Source of the DNA: Methanolobus profundi
GTDB lineage: Archaea > Halobacteriota > Methanosarcinia > Methanosarcinales > Methanosarcinaceae
DNA length: 64,000 nucleotides
Direction: 5' to 3'
Assembly: GCF_900114835.1 (NCBI RefSeq)
Contig: NZ_FOUJ01000004.1
Location: forward strand, 186,001-250,000
A program made the position numbers and the translations under genes. The notes under the pieces are model-generated. The model saw only the letters and a program-made list of their open reading frames with translations, had not been told where the DNA came from and did no database searches. Positions 38,394 to 47,387 of this stretch are shown one piece after another (position 1 is the first letter of the stretch; each line of letters starts with the position of its first letter).

Positions 38394-39233
38394 TTGCATA
38401 AGGCAAAAACAGACACGAAAATGAGTTTTAAGGATGAATTGAAAGGCATTATTCCAGCAGAAGAGCTGCACAGGTTGCCTAACCGTTTTGATATCATCGG
38501 GGATATTGCTGTTGTATCGGTCCCTGATGAGATGAAAATATACAATGAGGACATAGCTCGCATTATCATGGGAATGATGCAGAACATCAGGACCGTGCTT
38601 AACAAGGTATCAAAGCTTGAAGGCAACAAGCGTGTGGCAGACTTTGAAATAATTGCAGGTAACAGTACGGAAACTGTTCACAGGGAATTCGGCCTCTCTT
38701 ACAGGATAGACCTGAAGAACTCTTTTTTCAATGGCAGGCTATCATATGAAAGGAAAAGGATCGCTTCCCTTGTGAAAGCCGGGGAGGATGTGCTTGTACC
38801 TTTCAGTGGTGTTGGACCTTTTGCCATACCTGCTGCTGCGGCTGGTGCAAAGATCGTTGCAGTGGAAATGAACGGCAACGCATGCAAGTCCTTTACAAAG
38901 AACTGTAAACTCAACAAAGTGGAAAAGAACGTCCATATCATCAACGCCGATGCAAACTGCATCCCAAATATGCTCAATATGGAATTTGACAGGGCGATAA
39001 TTCCGACACCATACGGCATGGACCATTTTCTTGAAAGCATTTCCTCACTTGTTAGAACCGGAGGATATGTTCATTTCTATACTTTCAAACCTAAAGAGGA
39101 AATTCCAGAGCTCATCGAGAAGTATGAAGGAATGGGATTTGAGGTTGAGTTCTACCGCAGATGCGGGAATGTTGCTCCGGGCATAAGCAGATGGGTTTTC
39201 GATCTTAGAAAAAGAGATATCTTATTCAGATAA
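38394..39233 (+). CDS. Trm5/Tyw2-family class I methyltransferase
   Basis: A 279-residue SAM-fold enzyme. It has the N-terminal D2-type region (LPNRFDIIGDIAVVSVPDE), the DLKNSFFNGRLSYERKRIA segment typical of Trm5/Tyw2, motif I-like FSGVGPFAIPAA and a catalytic-region IIPTPYG in place of NLPxxA. Family members make m1G37 or the wyosine side chain on tRNA-Phe. IIPTPYG favours neither branch. Taw1 is encoded 3 kb away, supporting the wyosine pathway. Confidence 0.7.
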   Translation: MHKAKTDTKMSFKDELKGIIPAEELHRLPNRFDIIGDIAVVSVPDEMKIYNEDIARIIMGMMQNIRTVLNKVSKLEGNKRVADFEIIAGNSTETVHREFGLSYRIDLKNSFFNGRLSYERKRIASLVKAGEDVLVPFSGVGPFAIPAAAAGAKIVAVEMNGNACKSFTKNCKLNKVEKNVHIINADANCIPNMLNMEFDRAIIPTPYGMDHFLESISSLVRTGGYVHFYTFKPKEEIPELIEKYEGMGFEVEFYRRCGNVAPGISRWVFDLRKRDILFR

Positions 39234-39263
39234 AAGAAAAGAGATGAGAAAGCTCCCGCCCTC

Positions 39264-40967
39264 TCACATTGATTCAGGTGCACCGATACCAAGTGTATCG
39301 AGAGCATTTGCAAGAACTATCCTTGCACAGTTCACAAGGGCCAGTCTGCTTGCCCTTATGTCGTCCTCTTCAGCACTTACAACAGGCACGAACCTGTAGA
39401 ACTGATTGAAGGCGTCTGCAAGTTCTCTTGAATATATTGCTATTGTATGCGGTTTGAGGTCCCTTGCACAGATATCGATGATACTGTCAAAGGCTGCCAT
39501 CTTCTTGATAAGGTCGACCTCGGTATCCTCTGTCAGAAGTGATGGGTCTATCTTTCCTGCAGGGTCCCATTTGCCTTCCTCTTCTGCCTTTTTAAGGATA
39601 TTACATGCCCTTGCATGTGAATACTGGATGAAAGGTGCACCCTGCTTTTCGAAGTCAAGTGCCTCTTCCCAGTTGAAGACCGTGGACTTCTCAGGTGAGA
39701 CCTTCACGATATCATACCTCACAGCACCGATACCTACCATGCTGGCAACGTCCTTCTTGAACTCGTCTTCCATCTCAGGTCTGCGTTTCTGGACCTCTGC
39801 ATATGCGCTCTCCTCTATCTGTTCGAGAAGGTCATCAGCTGAGATGAACTTTCCACGGCGTGTGCTCATGGAACCTTCAGGAAGTGAAACGAACTCGAAG
39901 ATAACGATCTCAGGTTCCTTCTTACCTATTGCATTGAGAGTTGCTTTGAGCTGACCAGAGATCAATTTGTGGTCTGCACCAAGTACATCGATCAGCCTGT
40001 CTGCGCGTTCTCCCTTCCACTCGTGGTATGCAAGGTCACGTGTTGTGTAAAGTGAGGTTCCGTCACTACGCTGGATGACAAGTGTCTTTTCAAAACCATA
40101 ATCAGAAAGATCGACAACCAGAGCACCATTATCATCCTCTGTTCTTCCGGTAGCCTTTATTTCCTCAACTATTCTGGAAACTGCACCTGAACGGATGTAA
40201 CTGGACTCGTGCGGGAAACTGTCATGACTGACATTCATGCGTAAGAGGGTCTGCTTGATACCTGTTACTGCCAGGCTTACAGCCTCATCGAAGCTCTTGA
40301 TGGTCTCCTCATCACCGCTTTCCACAAGCTGCATACGTTTATCGATCTCAGCGACCTTTTCAGGTTCCTCATTGAGGATCGCATTTGCCTTGATGTAAAC
40401 ATCCGCTATCGCATGATCGGGTTTTCTGGATGTATCGAAATCGAAAAGTGAAAGTGCCCATGAGACGATAGCGATCTGACGACCCATGTCATTGACATAG
40501 TACTGGGTCTCGACCTCATATCCTGCCTTTTTCAGGATACGCACAAGTGTGTCACCGATAATTGAGTTACGGATGTGACCTACGTGAAGCGGACCGTTGG
40601 GGTTGGCAGAAGTGTGCTCGAGCAATATTTTGCCCTCACAGAAATTGCCACCAAAGGCTTCCTTTTCTTCAAGTATCCTGTTAACCGTATCGTCAACATA
40701 ATTGCGTCCTGCCTCTATGTTGATATAAGGACCGACGGTCTTGATATTGCCGATCAGGGATCCTTCAGGCAGTTCGATAGCAGCGACTATTTTCTCAGCA
40801 AGCTCTTTTGGATTGCTCTTTGCCTGTGCAGCCAGCCTGAAAGCGACCTTTGAAGCAATATCCGCATGCTGTGATGGCTCAAGTCCCATATCGTCCGTTT
40901 CATATCCAAGGGACGCAAGGGCATTCTCAAGAGCCTCTGTAACCTGTCTTTTAAATTCAAGGAACAA
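39264..40967 (-). CDS. argS: arginyl-tRNA synthetase
   Basis: A 567-residue class I synthetase. The HIGH motif is HVGHIRNSIIGD (near residue 130), the KMSKS position is STRRGKFISA, and a C-terminal DALR anticodon-binding domain is present (about 450-567). The start is TTG at 40967, six bases after AGGTG; an upstream GTG three codons earlier is in the ribosome site. It follows aRF1 by about 55 bp on the same strand. Confidence 0.9.
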   Translation of the reverse strand: MFLEFKRQVTEALENALASLGYETDDMGLEPSQHADIASKVAFRLAAQAKSNPKELAEKIVAAIELPEGSLIGNIKTVGPYINIEAGRNYVDDTVNRILEEKEAFGGNFCEGKILLEHTSANPNGPLHVGHIRNSIIGDTLVRILKKAGYEVETQYYVNDMGRQIAIVSWALSLFDFDTSRKPDHAIADVYIKANAILNEEPEKVAEIDKRMQLVESGDEETIKSFDEAVSLAVTGIKQTLLRMNVSHDSFPHESSYIRSGAVSRIVEEIKATGRTEDDNGALVVDLSDYGFEKTLVIQRSDGTSLYTTRDLAYHEWKGERADRLIDVLGADHKLISGQLKATLNAIGKKEPEIVIFEFVSLPEGSMSTRRGKFISADDLLEQIEESAYAEVQKRRPEMEDEFKKDVASMVGIGAVRYDIVKVSPEKSTVFNWEEALDFEKQGAPFIQYSHARACNILKKAEEEGKWDPAGKIDPSLLTEDTEVDLIKKMAAFDSIIDICARDLKPHTIAIYSRELADAFNQFYRFVPVVSAEEDDIRASRLALVNCARIVLANALDTLGIGAPESM

Positions 40968-41023
40968 AGATAACACCTACATTATTAGATCAAAAAATAA
41001 AAACAAAATGATACCGGTCCTGT

Positions 41024-42268
41024 TCAGACACCGGTACTGAATCTGAGGATGGCGACTATACCACCGAATGCGTTCAGGAGCTGGGAACCTTCATCGAAGT
41101 CCGTTGATATGAACTCTACCTGTGTTGCCATCTGGTCAGCAAGTTCTGAGAGTTCATCGACTATGTCAACCCTTTCAACGACCTCGACACCTGTTCCACA
41201 TACCGGACATGGAATAGCGGAAGTATCTTCCTCTCCAGGTTTGAAATTACGGGTAATAGCGTTCTCATAATCTCCGTTCGGACACTTAAGATTAAGTCTT
41301 TCAGCCCTCAGGCCTTCGGATATCAGAAGCACTTCCACTGCACCGATGTTCAGGTTATCACGGACCTGTGACTCACCGTATGCAACCTTACCTGAATCAG
41401 ATACCAGTTCTGTAAAGAAGCGCTGCATGAGTTTCTTTTCGACCATGAGGTCAAGGTCTGAAAGTCTTTCACTTGCAGAGTTCACAAGTTCTGAAAGACC
41501 GGATTCATCAGTGTATGCAACATCGAAGAGACCAAGGATCTTCCTCTGGAGCTCGTGGTGCAGGAACTCTCCTGACTCGAACTCTTCCTTTGTAGGGGAA
41601 GGACCACCAATAAGCACTCCCTGGAAATCCTTGTGATCTACCGTAAGGAATACATCACTTGCAGCGTCACCGATACGCTTATAGAACTCATGGATAGCGA
41701 TAAGTCTGAGTTGCTGGAACCTGTGTGCACTCTGTCCTCCTTTTCTCTGTTTTCCGGGAACCGTTGAGGTCAGATTTCTGAAGGTCTCGATACGCTTGCC
41801 CACAAGAAGACCTACTGTTGCCTCCCTCCTGTCCAGTACCAGAAGACCGTATGTCTTTGCGTCCTTTAGCATCTCCTCCAATGGTTCAATGAAGAAAGAT
41901 GAATCACAGTGATACCTGTATGTGATAATAGGCTGTGGTGGCTCTACTATGCGTGTTTCCATATTGGTCTTGTTGGCACCTATGTCAACAGCACCTGTAA
42001 AGAATACAATACCATTTTCGGGAACTTCCACATATCTGAGCCTTGAAAGCAGGGATTCCAGTGCACCCTGCACATTATCACGTGTTACTTTGGATTTGAT
42101 GTTAGCAGCCTGTCCGTGTTCGTTCTTAAGCTGGGATGTAACATCTGATATTTGCTTTGTGGGAGGGATATACAAGGAGATCAGTTCTGTACCACGTCCT
42201 TTTTTGGTACGGAGCTCCTCCAATGATTTTTTGAATTCATATTTTGAATGAGCAGATTGTTCTGACAT
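41024..42268 (-). CDS. prf1: peptide chain release factor aRF1
   Basis: A 414-residue class I release factor recognising all stop codons and freeing the peptide. The stop-codon motif NIKS is in QAANIKSKVTRDN, the YxCxxxF motif is YRYHCDSSFF, and the peptidyl-tRNA hydrolysis motif is KQRKGGQSAHRFQ. Zinc-binding Cys residues lie near residues 320-355. In an amber-decoding methanogen this protein competes with Pyl-tRNA at UAG; no obvious change in its decoding motifs is visible. Confidence 0.92.
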   Translation of the reverse strand: MSEQSAHSKYEFKKSLEELRTKKGRGTELISLYIPPTKQISDVTSQLKNEHGQAANIKSKVTRDNVQGALESLLSRLRYVEVPENGIVFFTGAVDIGANKTNMETRIVEPPQPIITYRYHCDSSFFIEPLEEMLKDAKTYGLLVLDRREATVGLLVGKRIETFRNLTSTVPGKQRKGGQSAHRFQQLRLIAIHEFYKRIGDAASDVFLTVDHKDFQGVLIGGPSPTKEEFESGEFLHHELQRKILGLFDVAYTDESGLSELVNSASERLSDLDLMVEKKLMQRFFTELVSDSGKVAYGESQVRDNLNIGAVEVLLISEGLRAERLNLKCPNGDYENAITRNFKPGEEDTSAIPCPVCGTGVEVVERVDIVDELSELADQMATQVEFISTDFDEGSQLLNAFGGIVAILRFSTGV

Positions 42269-42430
42269 TTTGTGAATACTCCATTTGAATAAAGAGATAA
42301 GCTATATCTTCGATTATTTTGGTTGCTTATGTATGCCTTGTTATAAATATAGATTGTGACAGAGAGTATAGAAGAGTTCCTGAATGGTCGGTATCATTGG
42401 GGTTCACCTATAAAATATTATTAGTATCTG

Positions 42431-43369
42431 TCATACAAGATGCGTTACAGAACCATCTTTTGACAGGAGTACTACCCTGCTGACCTCAACATTCCCTGCA
42501 ACCTTATATCCAAGGTGTTCTGCCAGCTCTTCTGAGAATTCCAGAACCTCTTCAGGAGAAGGCATTGCTTCACGTGGAAGTCTTTTCCTGGAGAAACCAA
42601 GGTGCATGTACGCTTTGACCTCTATATAATCCGGTTCTGCTATCTTTATGAGCTCCGCATAGGCTTCCGGGCTGAACATATTGACATCCTTGATAAGGGT
42701 AATACGAATGACAGTTCTTGTTTCCTTGTCCCTGAGGATCTCCAGTGATCTTAGAATCCTATCCCATAGCTTTGGAGAATCAGGAACACAGACCTTTTCG
42801 TAGGTTTCCCTGTCAGGAGCATCAAGGCTCATATATAATTGTGCAGGATCGATCCTTTCCATCATTTCAGGCACTGTACCGTTGCTTACAACAAAGGTCG
42901 TAAAGTCCTGTTCTTTGAATTCCTCGATGAGCTCAGGAAGATGAGGGAAAAGTGTTGGTTCACCGGAAAGTGAGATGGCCACATGTTTTGGATCGTTGCC
43001 TTCCTTCCAGAGATGAGGAGGAGCGGAATGTCCGAATCCTGTCAGCAATCTTCTCTGGGACTCAATTGCAGACCTCACTATTTCCTCTGGAGAATCATAG
43101 CCAACAGGCATAGTGACATCTATGTCAGTAGGCCTCCAGCAGTGCAGGCATTTCTGATTACAGATAAGGGTCGGTGTCATCTGAAGACATCGATGCGAAG
43201 TTATCCCATAGAAGATGGATTTGTAGCATTCACCTTCATCCTTGATAGAACGACGAAGCCAGAGACATGTCTTAACAGCACTGTGTTTGCCTGCGAGACT
43301 ATAGCCCTGCTTCTTTAACAGGCTTTTAAAATCCGTGATCTCAATATCTTTCTTTCTTCTGCGGGACAT
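42431..43369 (-). CDS. taw1: 4-demethylwyosine synthase (Taw1), radical SAM
   Basis: A 312-residue radical SAM enzyme. The cluster motif CNQKCLHCW (near residue 70) binds the SAM 4Fe-4S cluster; additional Cys residues in VKTCLW and ECYKS fit the second cluster of Taw1. ISLSGEPTLFPHL is the GE motif. It turns m1G37 in tRNA-Phe plus pyruvate into the tricyclic wyosine base. It lies near the Trm5/Tyw2-like gene. Confidence 0.88.
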   Translation of the reverse strand: MSRRRKKDIEITDFKSLLKKQGYSLAGKHSAVKTCLWLRRSIKDEGECYKSIFYGITSHRCLQMTPTLICNQKCLHCWRPTDIDVTMPVGYDSPEEIVRSAIESQRRLLTGFGHSAPPHLWKEGNDPKHVAISLSGEPTLFPHLPELIEEFKEQDFTTFVVSNGTVPEMMERIDPAQLYMSLDAPDRETYEKVCVPDSPKLWDRILRSLEILRDKETRTVIRITLIKDVNMFSPEAYAELIKIAEPDYIEVKAYMHLGFSRKRLPREAMPSPEEVLEFSEELAEHLGYKVAGNVEVSRVVLLSKDGSVTHLV

Positions 43370-43439
43370 CTCTGGCTCTAGTAGAATTTCAGAATATATA
43401 AATGTGTGGAAAACAGGAATTCGAAGGAAAAGTAGCAGA

Positions 43440-43472
43440 CACCGGTCCTGAAATGCAGTAAAAGGACCGGTG
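43440..43472. terminator. hairpin downstream of mtbA
   Basis: CACCGGTCC (43440-43448) pairs with GGACCGGTG (43464-43472), a perfect 9-bp stem with 15-nt loop, 46 bp after the mtbA stop. It probably ends the mtbA transcript. Confidence 0.55.
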
Positions 43473-43517
43473 CTACGGAGGGTGGGGGAAAAATATTAGT
43501 TATTATCTCAGTTTCTC

Positions 43518-44537
43518 TCAGTATTTATGGCTCTTTGCCATCTCTACCATTGCCTGGAGGTTCTCGGTAGGTGTCTTACTGACAATGCCACAACCTGGTG
43601 CAAGCAGACCAATACCTGCATCAAGGACCTTCTGTGACTGCTCCTTGATAGCCTCAGGGGTCTGGTTCCAGAGCATGTTCACAGGATCGAGATTGCCGAT
43701 GATGATAGCATTTTTCACATTTCCTACAGCAGTTGCAGCATCCACATTCTGGTCAACACTGATGGCATCCACACCACATGTTTCCATGACTCCAAGACCC
43801 TTGGTCGTGTCACCACAGACATGAAGCACTGTTGCAACATTAAGCTCACGCATTGCATCACAGACCTTCTTGTGGAAAGGCACCACGAACTTCTCGTAGA
43901 ACTCATTACCGATAAGCTGTGGACTTGCGGTTGGGTCAATGATGACCATTGTATCTGCACCGTTCTCTACCATCTTCTTTGCATATGCGACACTGAAATC
44001 GGTTGTGAATTCCATGAGTGCAAGACCAAATTCCTCATTTGTCATGATCTCCATGAACCAGTTGTCACCATTGACGTGCTGAGCAAGGGAAAAAGGACCG
44101 ATCATACTGCCCATAATAGGAAGTTCGTCTCCGTATTTGTCTGCAAGGATCTTGATCGCATCACATACAACGTTGATCCTGCCGTTGTTAAGATCGTAGC
44201 CCTTGAGCTTTTCGATATCTTCCATGCTTGATACAACATGACCAATTACGGATGGCTGCTGTTCTTTTGTACCGTCCTTGATCTCACAGCCGAAGAACTC
44301 AGCTTCTGCGGTGATGTCGAAAGGAACACGAACAGCTTCAAAACCTACTACAGTGTGACCTGCTTCAGCGAGTGTTGCCATCTGCTGGGCATCGTAGTTT
44401 GCTTCTGGCCAGGAAGCGCCACAAGCTTCCATCTGGTCTACTGTTCCTGTCTGTGTTACTGAGACTGCTGGCATCCTGTCAACAGACTGGCCGGTAAGTG
44501 CTCTTGCTAATCTTTCTTTAGGTGTATATTCTGCCAT
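43518..44537 (-). CDS. mtbA: methylcobamide:coenzyme M methyltransferase MtbA
   Basis: A 339-residue uroporphyrinogen-decarboxylase-fold enzyme. It moves the methyl group from methylated MttC, MtbC or MtmC to coenzyme M, completing entry of methylamines into methanogenesis. The zinc ligands His239, Cys241 (HVCGDT) and Cys316 (GCGI) activate the thiol. Length equals that of Methanosarcina MtbA as I recall it. The start ATG has GGAGATC upstream. A TATA-like AAAAATATATATT is 47-60 bp upstream. It could serve the divergent MtmB-like protein as well. Confidence 0.93.
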   Translation of the reverse strand: MAEYTPKERLARALTGQSVDRMPAVSVTQTGTVDQMEACGASWPEANYDAQQMATLAEAGHTVVGFEAVRVPFDITAEAEFFGCEIKDGTKEQQPSVIGHVVSSMEDIEKLKGYDLNNGRINVVCDAIKILADKYGDELPIMGSMIGPFSLAQHVNGDNWFMEIMTNEEFGLALMEFTTDFSVAYAKKMVENGADTMVIIDPTASPQLIGNEFYEKFVVPFHKKVCDAMRELNVATVLHVCGDTTKGLGVMETCGVDAISVDQNVDAATAVGNVKNAIIIGNLDPVNMLWNQTPEAIKEQSQKVLDAGIGLLAPGCGIVSKTPTENLQAMVEMAKSHKY

Positions 44538-44868
44538 AGATATGATCTCCATAGTGTGATTATGTTCGAATTTGGTTCACTGGAATATATATTTTTCGAT
44601 AGGTGCGCAGTTAAAGTTAAATATGACATTCAAACAGAAACTGCCGGAAAGATATAAATAGCAGATTATGAGCACGAATACCTATTTTACCAACAAGAAG
44701 AGAACATAGGGATATATGCCTTTATTGATAGTGTTTATTGCAAATAATAGTTGATGTATGATATTTGTTCAAAGCCAATACATCCTTAATTATATATGAT
44801 AGTTCTTAAATAATAACAGACTGATGGAGGAGAGCAGATATGCAAAAAATATAAATATAATTTAAGCA

Positions 44869-44880
44869 AGGTGCGCACCT
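44869..44880. promoter_or_regulatory. perfect 12-bp palindrome, candidate operator
   Basis: AGGTGCGCACCT is a perfect palindrome lying about 10-30 bp downstream of a TATA-like box. A 9-base match AGGTGCGCA lies at 44601-44609 next to the mtbA TATA box. Its GC-rich make-up stands out in AT-rich surroundings. Confidence 0.45.
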
Positions 44881-44906
44881 CATTATAAATGAGAAAGGTC
44901 CAGAAA

Positions 44907-44969
44907 ATGAATACCGGTATTATTGGCAGAATAAAGTATACAGGGATTTCATTTGATCATATTGCCTGA
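44907..44969 (+). CDS. possible 20-aa leader peptide
   Basis: A short ORF MNTGIIGRIKYTGISFDHIA begins with an ATG seven bases after AAAGGT, downstream of the palindrome and a TATA-like box. It lies in the untranslated leader of the MtmB-like gene if transcription begins near 44880. No similarity known; it may be chance. Confidence 0.25.
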   Translation: MNTGIIGRIKYTGISFDHIA

Positions 44970-45205
44970 AAAGAAGTATACATATAAGGCTTACTAAAAA
45001 AAATTGAATACTGGCAGATGAAAATATTAAAAAAACAACATAAGCAGGCATACTTTATTCCAATATATTGGGATCTGATCAAAAACTGGTGGAAAAATAT
45101 AAATATAAGAAGCAATTGACTACTTTCTATTAAAGAAATAATCCACAGGCGATCATCTACTGTCATTTGACAGAATGTTCTTTTCTAAAAAACAGGAGAA
45201 TTGTC

Positions 45206-46579
45206 ATGCAGAACATCTACAAATACCTCAAGTACGCAATTGCAGGGGAAAAACGAACAGAAAGAGAGCATGACATCCTTATATTCAAAAAATCAGAAGA
45301 GCTGGCTTTCAAATATGGTATAGAATATGACCCCGAGACCTTCGTTCCTGATGACCTTGAACTTGCAGATGCTGTCTTTGAGGCAGGTATTGAACTTCTC
45401 CATTCCACAGGTATATTCTGTAAAAGCACCAAGAGAGTTATCCATATAGATGAAGAGGATATCCTGAAGGCTCTGAACACAACAAATCCTCTTGAGATCG
45501 GGAGGCTTAAAGAGAAGGTGGCAGTTCCACATCGCTATCCTATGGTCTCTTTTCCACCTGTCATCATAGGTGGACCCATGGGAGGAAGCGTATCCGAAGA
45601 CAATTTCCTTTATGTTAACCTGAGTTCTGTGCAAGAGAACGTTGTGCAGGGAATATACAGTGGAGCCATGAAACAGTTTGGAGGAGAATACATACAACCA
45701 AGAAGTCCACTGGAGATGCTTGCTGTACTGAAAGCGTCCAGAAATGAAAGACTGGCAACGAAGATCGCAGGCAGGGAAGGACTTACACTTATGGGGCCGA
45801 GCACCTCAACGCTAACAACATCATCTTTACTTGTCTCATCTGATGAACTTTACTCAAGTGCAGATCCACAGGAAGTCTATATGGACGACCTCAAGGTGGA
45901 TTACGACACGCTCTCAAAGTGCATCTATCATCAGGAACATGGTAATCACTACATATCAGGGCAGGTACCTGTTTTTGGCGGGCCATGTATCGGTTCTCCT
46001 AAAGGACTTGCTATCATAGATGTGGCAGAGACACTTCAATCCAAGGTACTGGCTCACTCCAGTATACATGCATCTGGTGCAGTACATGCTGAAACCGGAT
46101 CATCGAGTACAAAGGAGATAATGTGGGCATCAAATCTGGCATCGCTTGCCGTTTCCAGAAATATGAACTATTACACTGCAAGATACTACTGGAACTCTGC
46201 CGGTATCTGCACCGACATGATGTTCTACGAGACCGCTGCACAGGCGATCGGCGATACTGTCTGCGGCAGGAATATGCTACTTGGACCAACAGGGCGTCTG
46301 GGAAGTACTGCCGATCACTCCTCAGGAATTGAATCAAGATTCATGGGCGAGATGGCGCAATTAGCAACACAGTTGACACTCACAGAAGCTAACAAACTGG
46401 TATCCAAGATATATTCCAAATACGCTGATCGCATCAGAAATCCACCTGAAGGCAAACCATTCAACAAGTGCTATAATATCCGCTCCGAATACGATATGGA
46501 ACCCACCGAGGAATACCTGTCACTCTACAGGAAGATATCTTATGAAATCATGGGCGATATTCCTGGTGAGCCCGTTTGA
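45206..46579 (+). CDS. MtmB-family methyltransferase lacking pyrrolysine
   Basis: A 457-residue protein alignable end to end with MtmB (458 residues), including GGPMGGSVSEDNF (MtmB GGPTGSPISEDMF), ISGQVPVFGGPCIGS (MDEQMPIFGGYAGG), METAAQAIGDT and the C-terminal PPEGKPFNKCYN. At the pyrrolysine position MtmB reads GMGI-Pyl-GPETS; here it reads LTLMGPSTS, with Met196 encoded by ATG at 45791-45793. No in-frame UAG occurs. By analogy with non-Pyl MttB relatives that demethylate quaternary amines, it may act on another N-methyl compound; this is inference. The ATG at 45206 has GGAG seven bases upstream. Divergent from mtbA. Confidence 0.85.
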   Translation: MQNIYKYLKYAIAGEKRTEREHDILIFKKSEELAFKYGIEYDPETFVPDDLELADAVFEAGIELLHSTGIFCKSTKRVIHIDEEDILKALNTTNPLEIGRLKEKVAVPHRYPMVSFPPVIIGGPMGGSVSEDNFLYVNLSSVQENVVQGIYSGAMKQFGGEYIQPRSPLEMLAVLKASRNERLATKIAGREGLTLMGPSTSTLTTSSLLVSSDELYSSADPQEVYMDDLKVDYDTLSKCIYHQEHGNHYISGQVPVFGGPCIGSPKGLAIIDVAETLQSKVLAHSSIHASGAVHAETGSSSTKEIMWASNLASLAVSRNMNYYTARYYWNSAGICTDMMFYETAAQAIGDTVCGRNMLLGPTGRLGSTADHSSGIESRFMGEMAQLATQLTLTEANKLVSKIYSKYADRIRNPPEGKPFNKCYNIRSEYDMEPTEEYLSLYRKISYEIMGDIPGEPV

Positions 46580-46609
46580 GAAAATATCAAATAAACCAAT
46601 CAACAATTT

Positions 46610-47230
46610 TTAATTATCTGAATGAGGCATGCGTAAATAGGTGCACACATTTATAAAAACAAGGATTAAAAGTGAAAAAGTAATCGATAAAATCATACTT
46701 TGCTCAAATTGAATGAGAATCAAAAAACAATACGAAGATATTATAAATGAAATAATAACTTTTGTCAAAAAATATTCTCTTTTTTCATCTGATTCTAAAA
46801 AAGATTTCCCTATTTTTGCTATTGTATTCCAAAATAATCCTAATACAAATATTAGCACACAAAAAACAAGAGGTATTGCAATATTAGCAGCAATCAATAG
46901 TGATGTAACCAATACAAAAATTGATTTATTGTAGATAATGAACGAACTTGCATACTTACTTAATAATAGCAGAATCCCAGCAATGAAAAGATTTAACAAA
47001 AAATAACTTTTTGCTGCTTCAATTACTTTTCTTGGAACAGTTAGCAAATTAGATTCAATAAAAACATAAATAAAAACGAATGCAACTATCGATAAGCTAT
47101 AATAATCAGAAAGAAGAGAGGAATACCCAGAACCGAGTTGCTTATCCATTATATATTGAACAATAGAAACAATTGCAACGTTGATTGTTATATTCAAAAA
47201 AATGGGATTATGAATCTCTTCATTTTTCAT
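46610..47230 (-). CDS. hypothetical membrane protein, AT-rich
   Basis: A 206-residue protein with about five or six hydrophobic segments and Ile/Phe-rich composition. Its codon use is much more AT-rich than its neighbours, pointing to recent acquisition or weak selection. It separates the MtmB-like gene from mtmB. I do not recognise the family. No strong ribosome site; the start overlaps an AT-rich region. Confidence 0.5.
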   Translation of the reverse strand: MKNEEIHNPIFLNITINVAIVSIVQYIMDKQLGSGYSSLLSDYYSLSIVAFVFIYVFIESNLLTVPRKVIEAAKSYFLLNLFIAGILLLLSKYASSFIIYNKSIFVLVTSLLIAANIAIPLVFCVLIFVLGLFWNTIAKIGKSFLESDEKREYFLTKVIISFIISSYCFLILIQFEQSMILSITFSLLILVFINVCTYLRMPHSDN

Positions 47231-47318
47231 ATAAATAAAAAGTAGTTTTCTTGTAGATATGTTTATAGGTAGGATTCAAAAAATTAGTTAAACCTGAATT
47301 ATCAAAAAAGTTAGGTGA

Positions 47319-47372
47319 GCCAGCGGTGATAAGTCGCTGGCCCGTTAGGGAAGTGATAAACTATGTTATCAC
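47319..47372 (-). terminator. double hairpin terminator after mtmB
   Basis: On the minus transcript two stems follow the mtmB stop: GTGATAA/TTATCAC (47353-47359 with 47366-47372) and GCCAGCG/CGCTGGC (47319-47325 with 47335-47341), then a T-rich run. This ends the methylamine transcript. Confidence 0.6.
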
Positions 47373-47387
47373 AGGGATTTTTTAATC

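Larger units (their letters stand above)
44538..45205. promoter_or_regulatory. divergent control region between mtbA and the MtmB-like gene
   Basis: Nearly 670 bp without a confirmed gene. For mtbA (minus strand) a TATA-like stretch is at 44584-44597, directly preceded by TGCGCACCT. For plus-strand transcription, two AAAATATAAATATAA boxes are at 44846-44861 and 45093-45107. The palindrome AGGTGCGCACCT at 44869-44880 repeats the mtbA-proximal half site AGGTGCGCA at 44601-44609. Shared sites suggest one regulator for both genes. Confidence 0.5.

Noticed and set aside
30364-39260. Shared GAAAGCTCCCG 11-mer at about 30365 and 39250
   Set aside because: Only two copies with no shared context; likely coincidence.
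44957-45166. 69-aa minus-strand ORF
   Set aside because: AT-rich, hydrophobic by base composition only, no ribosome site, and lies in the leader of the MtmB-like gene.
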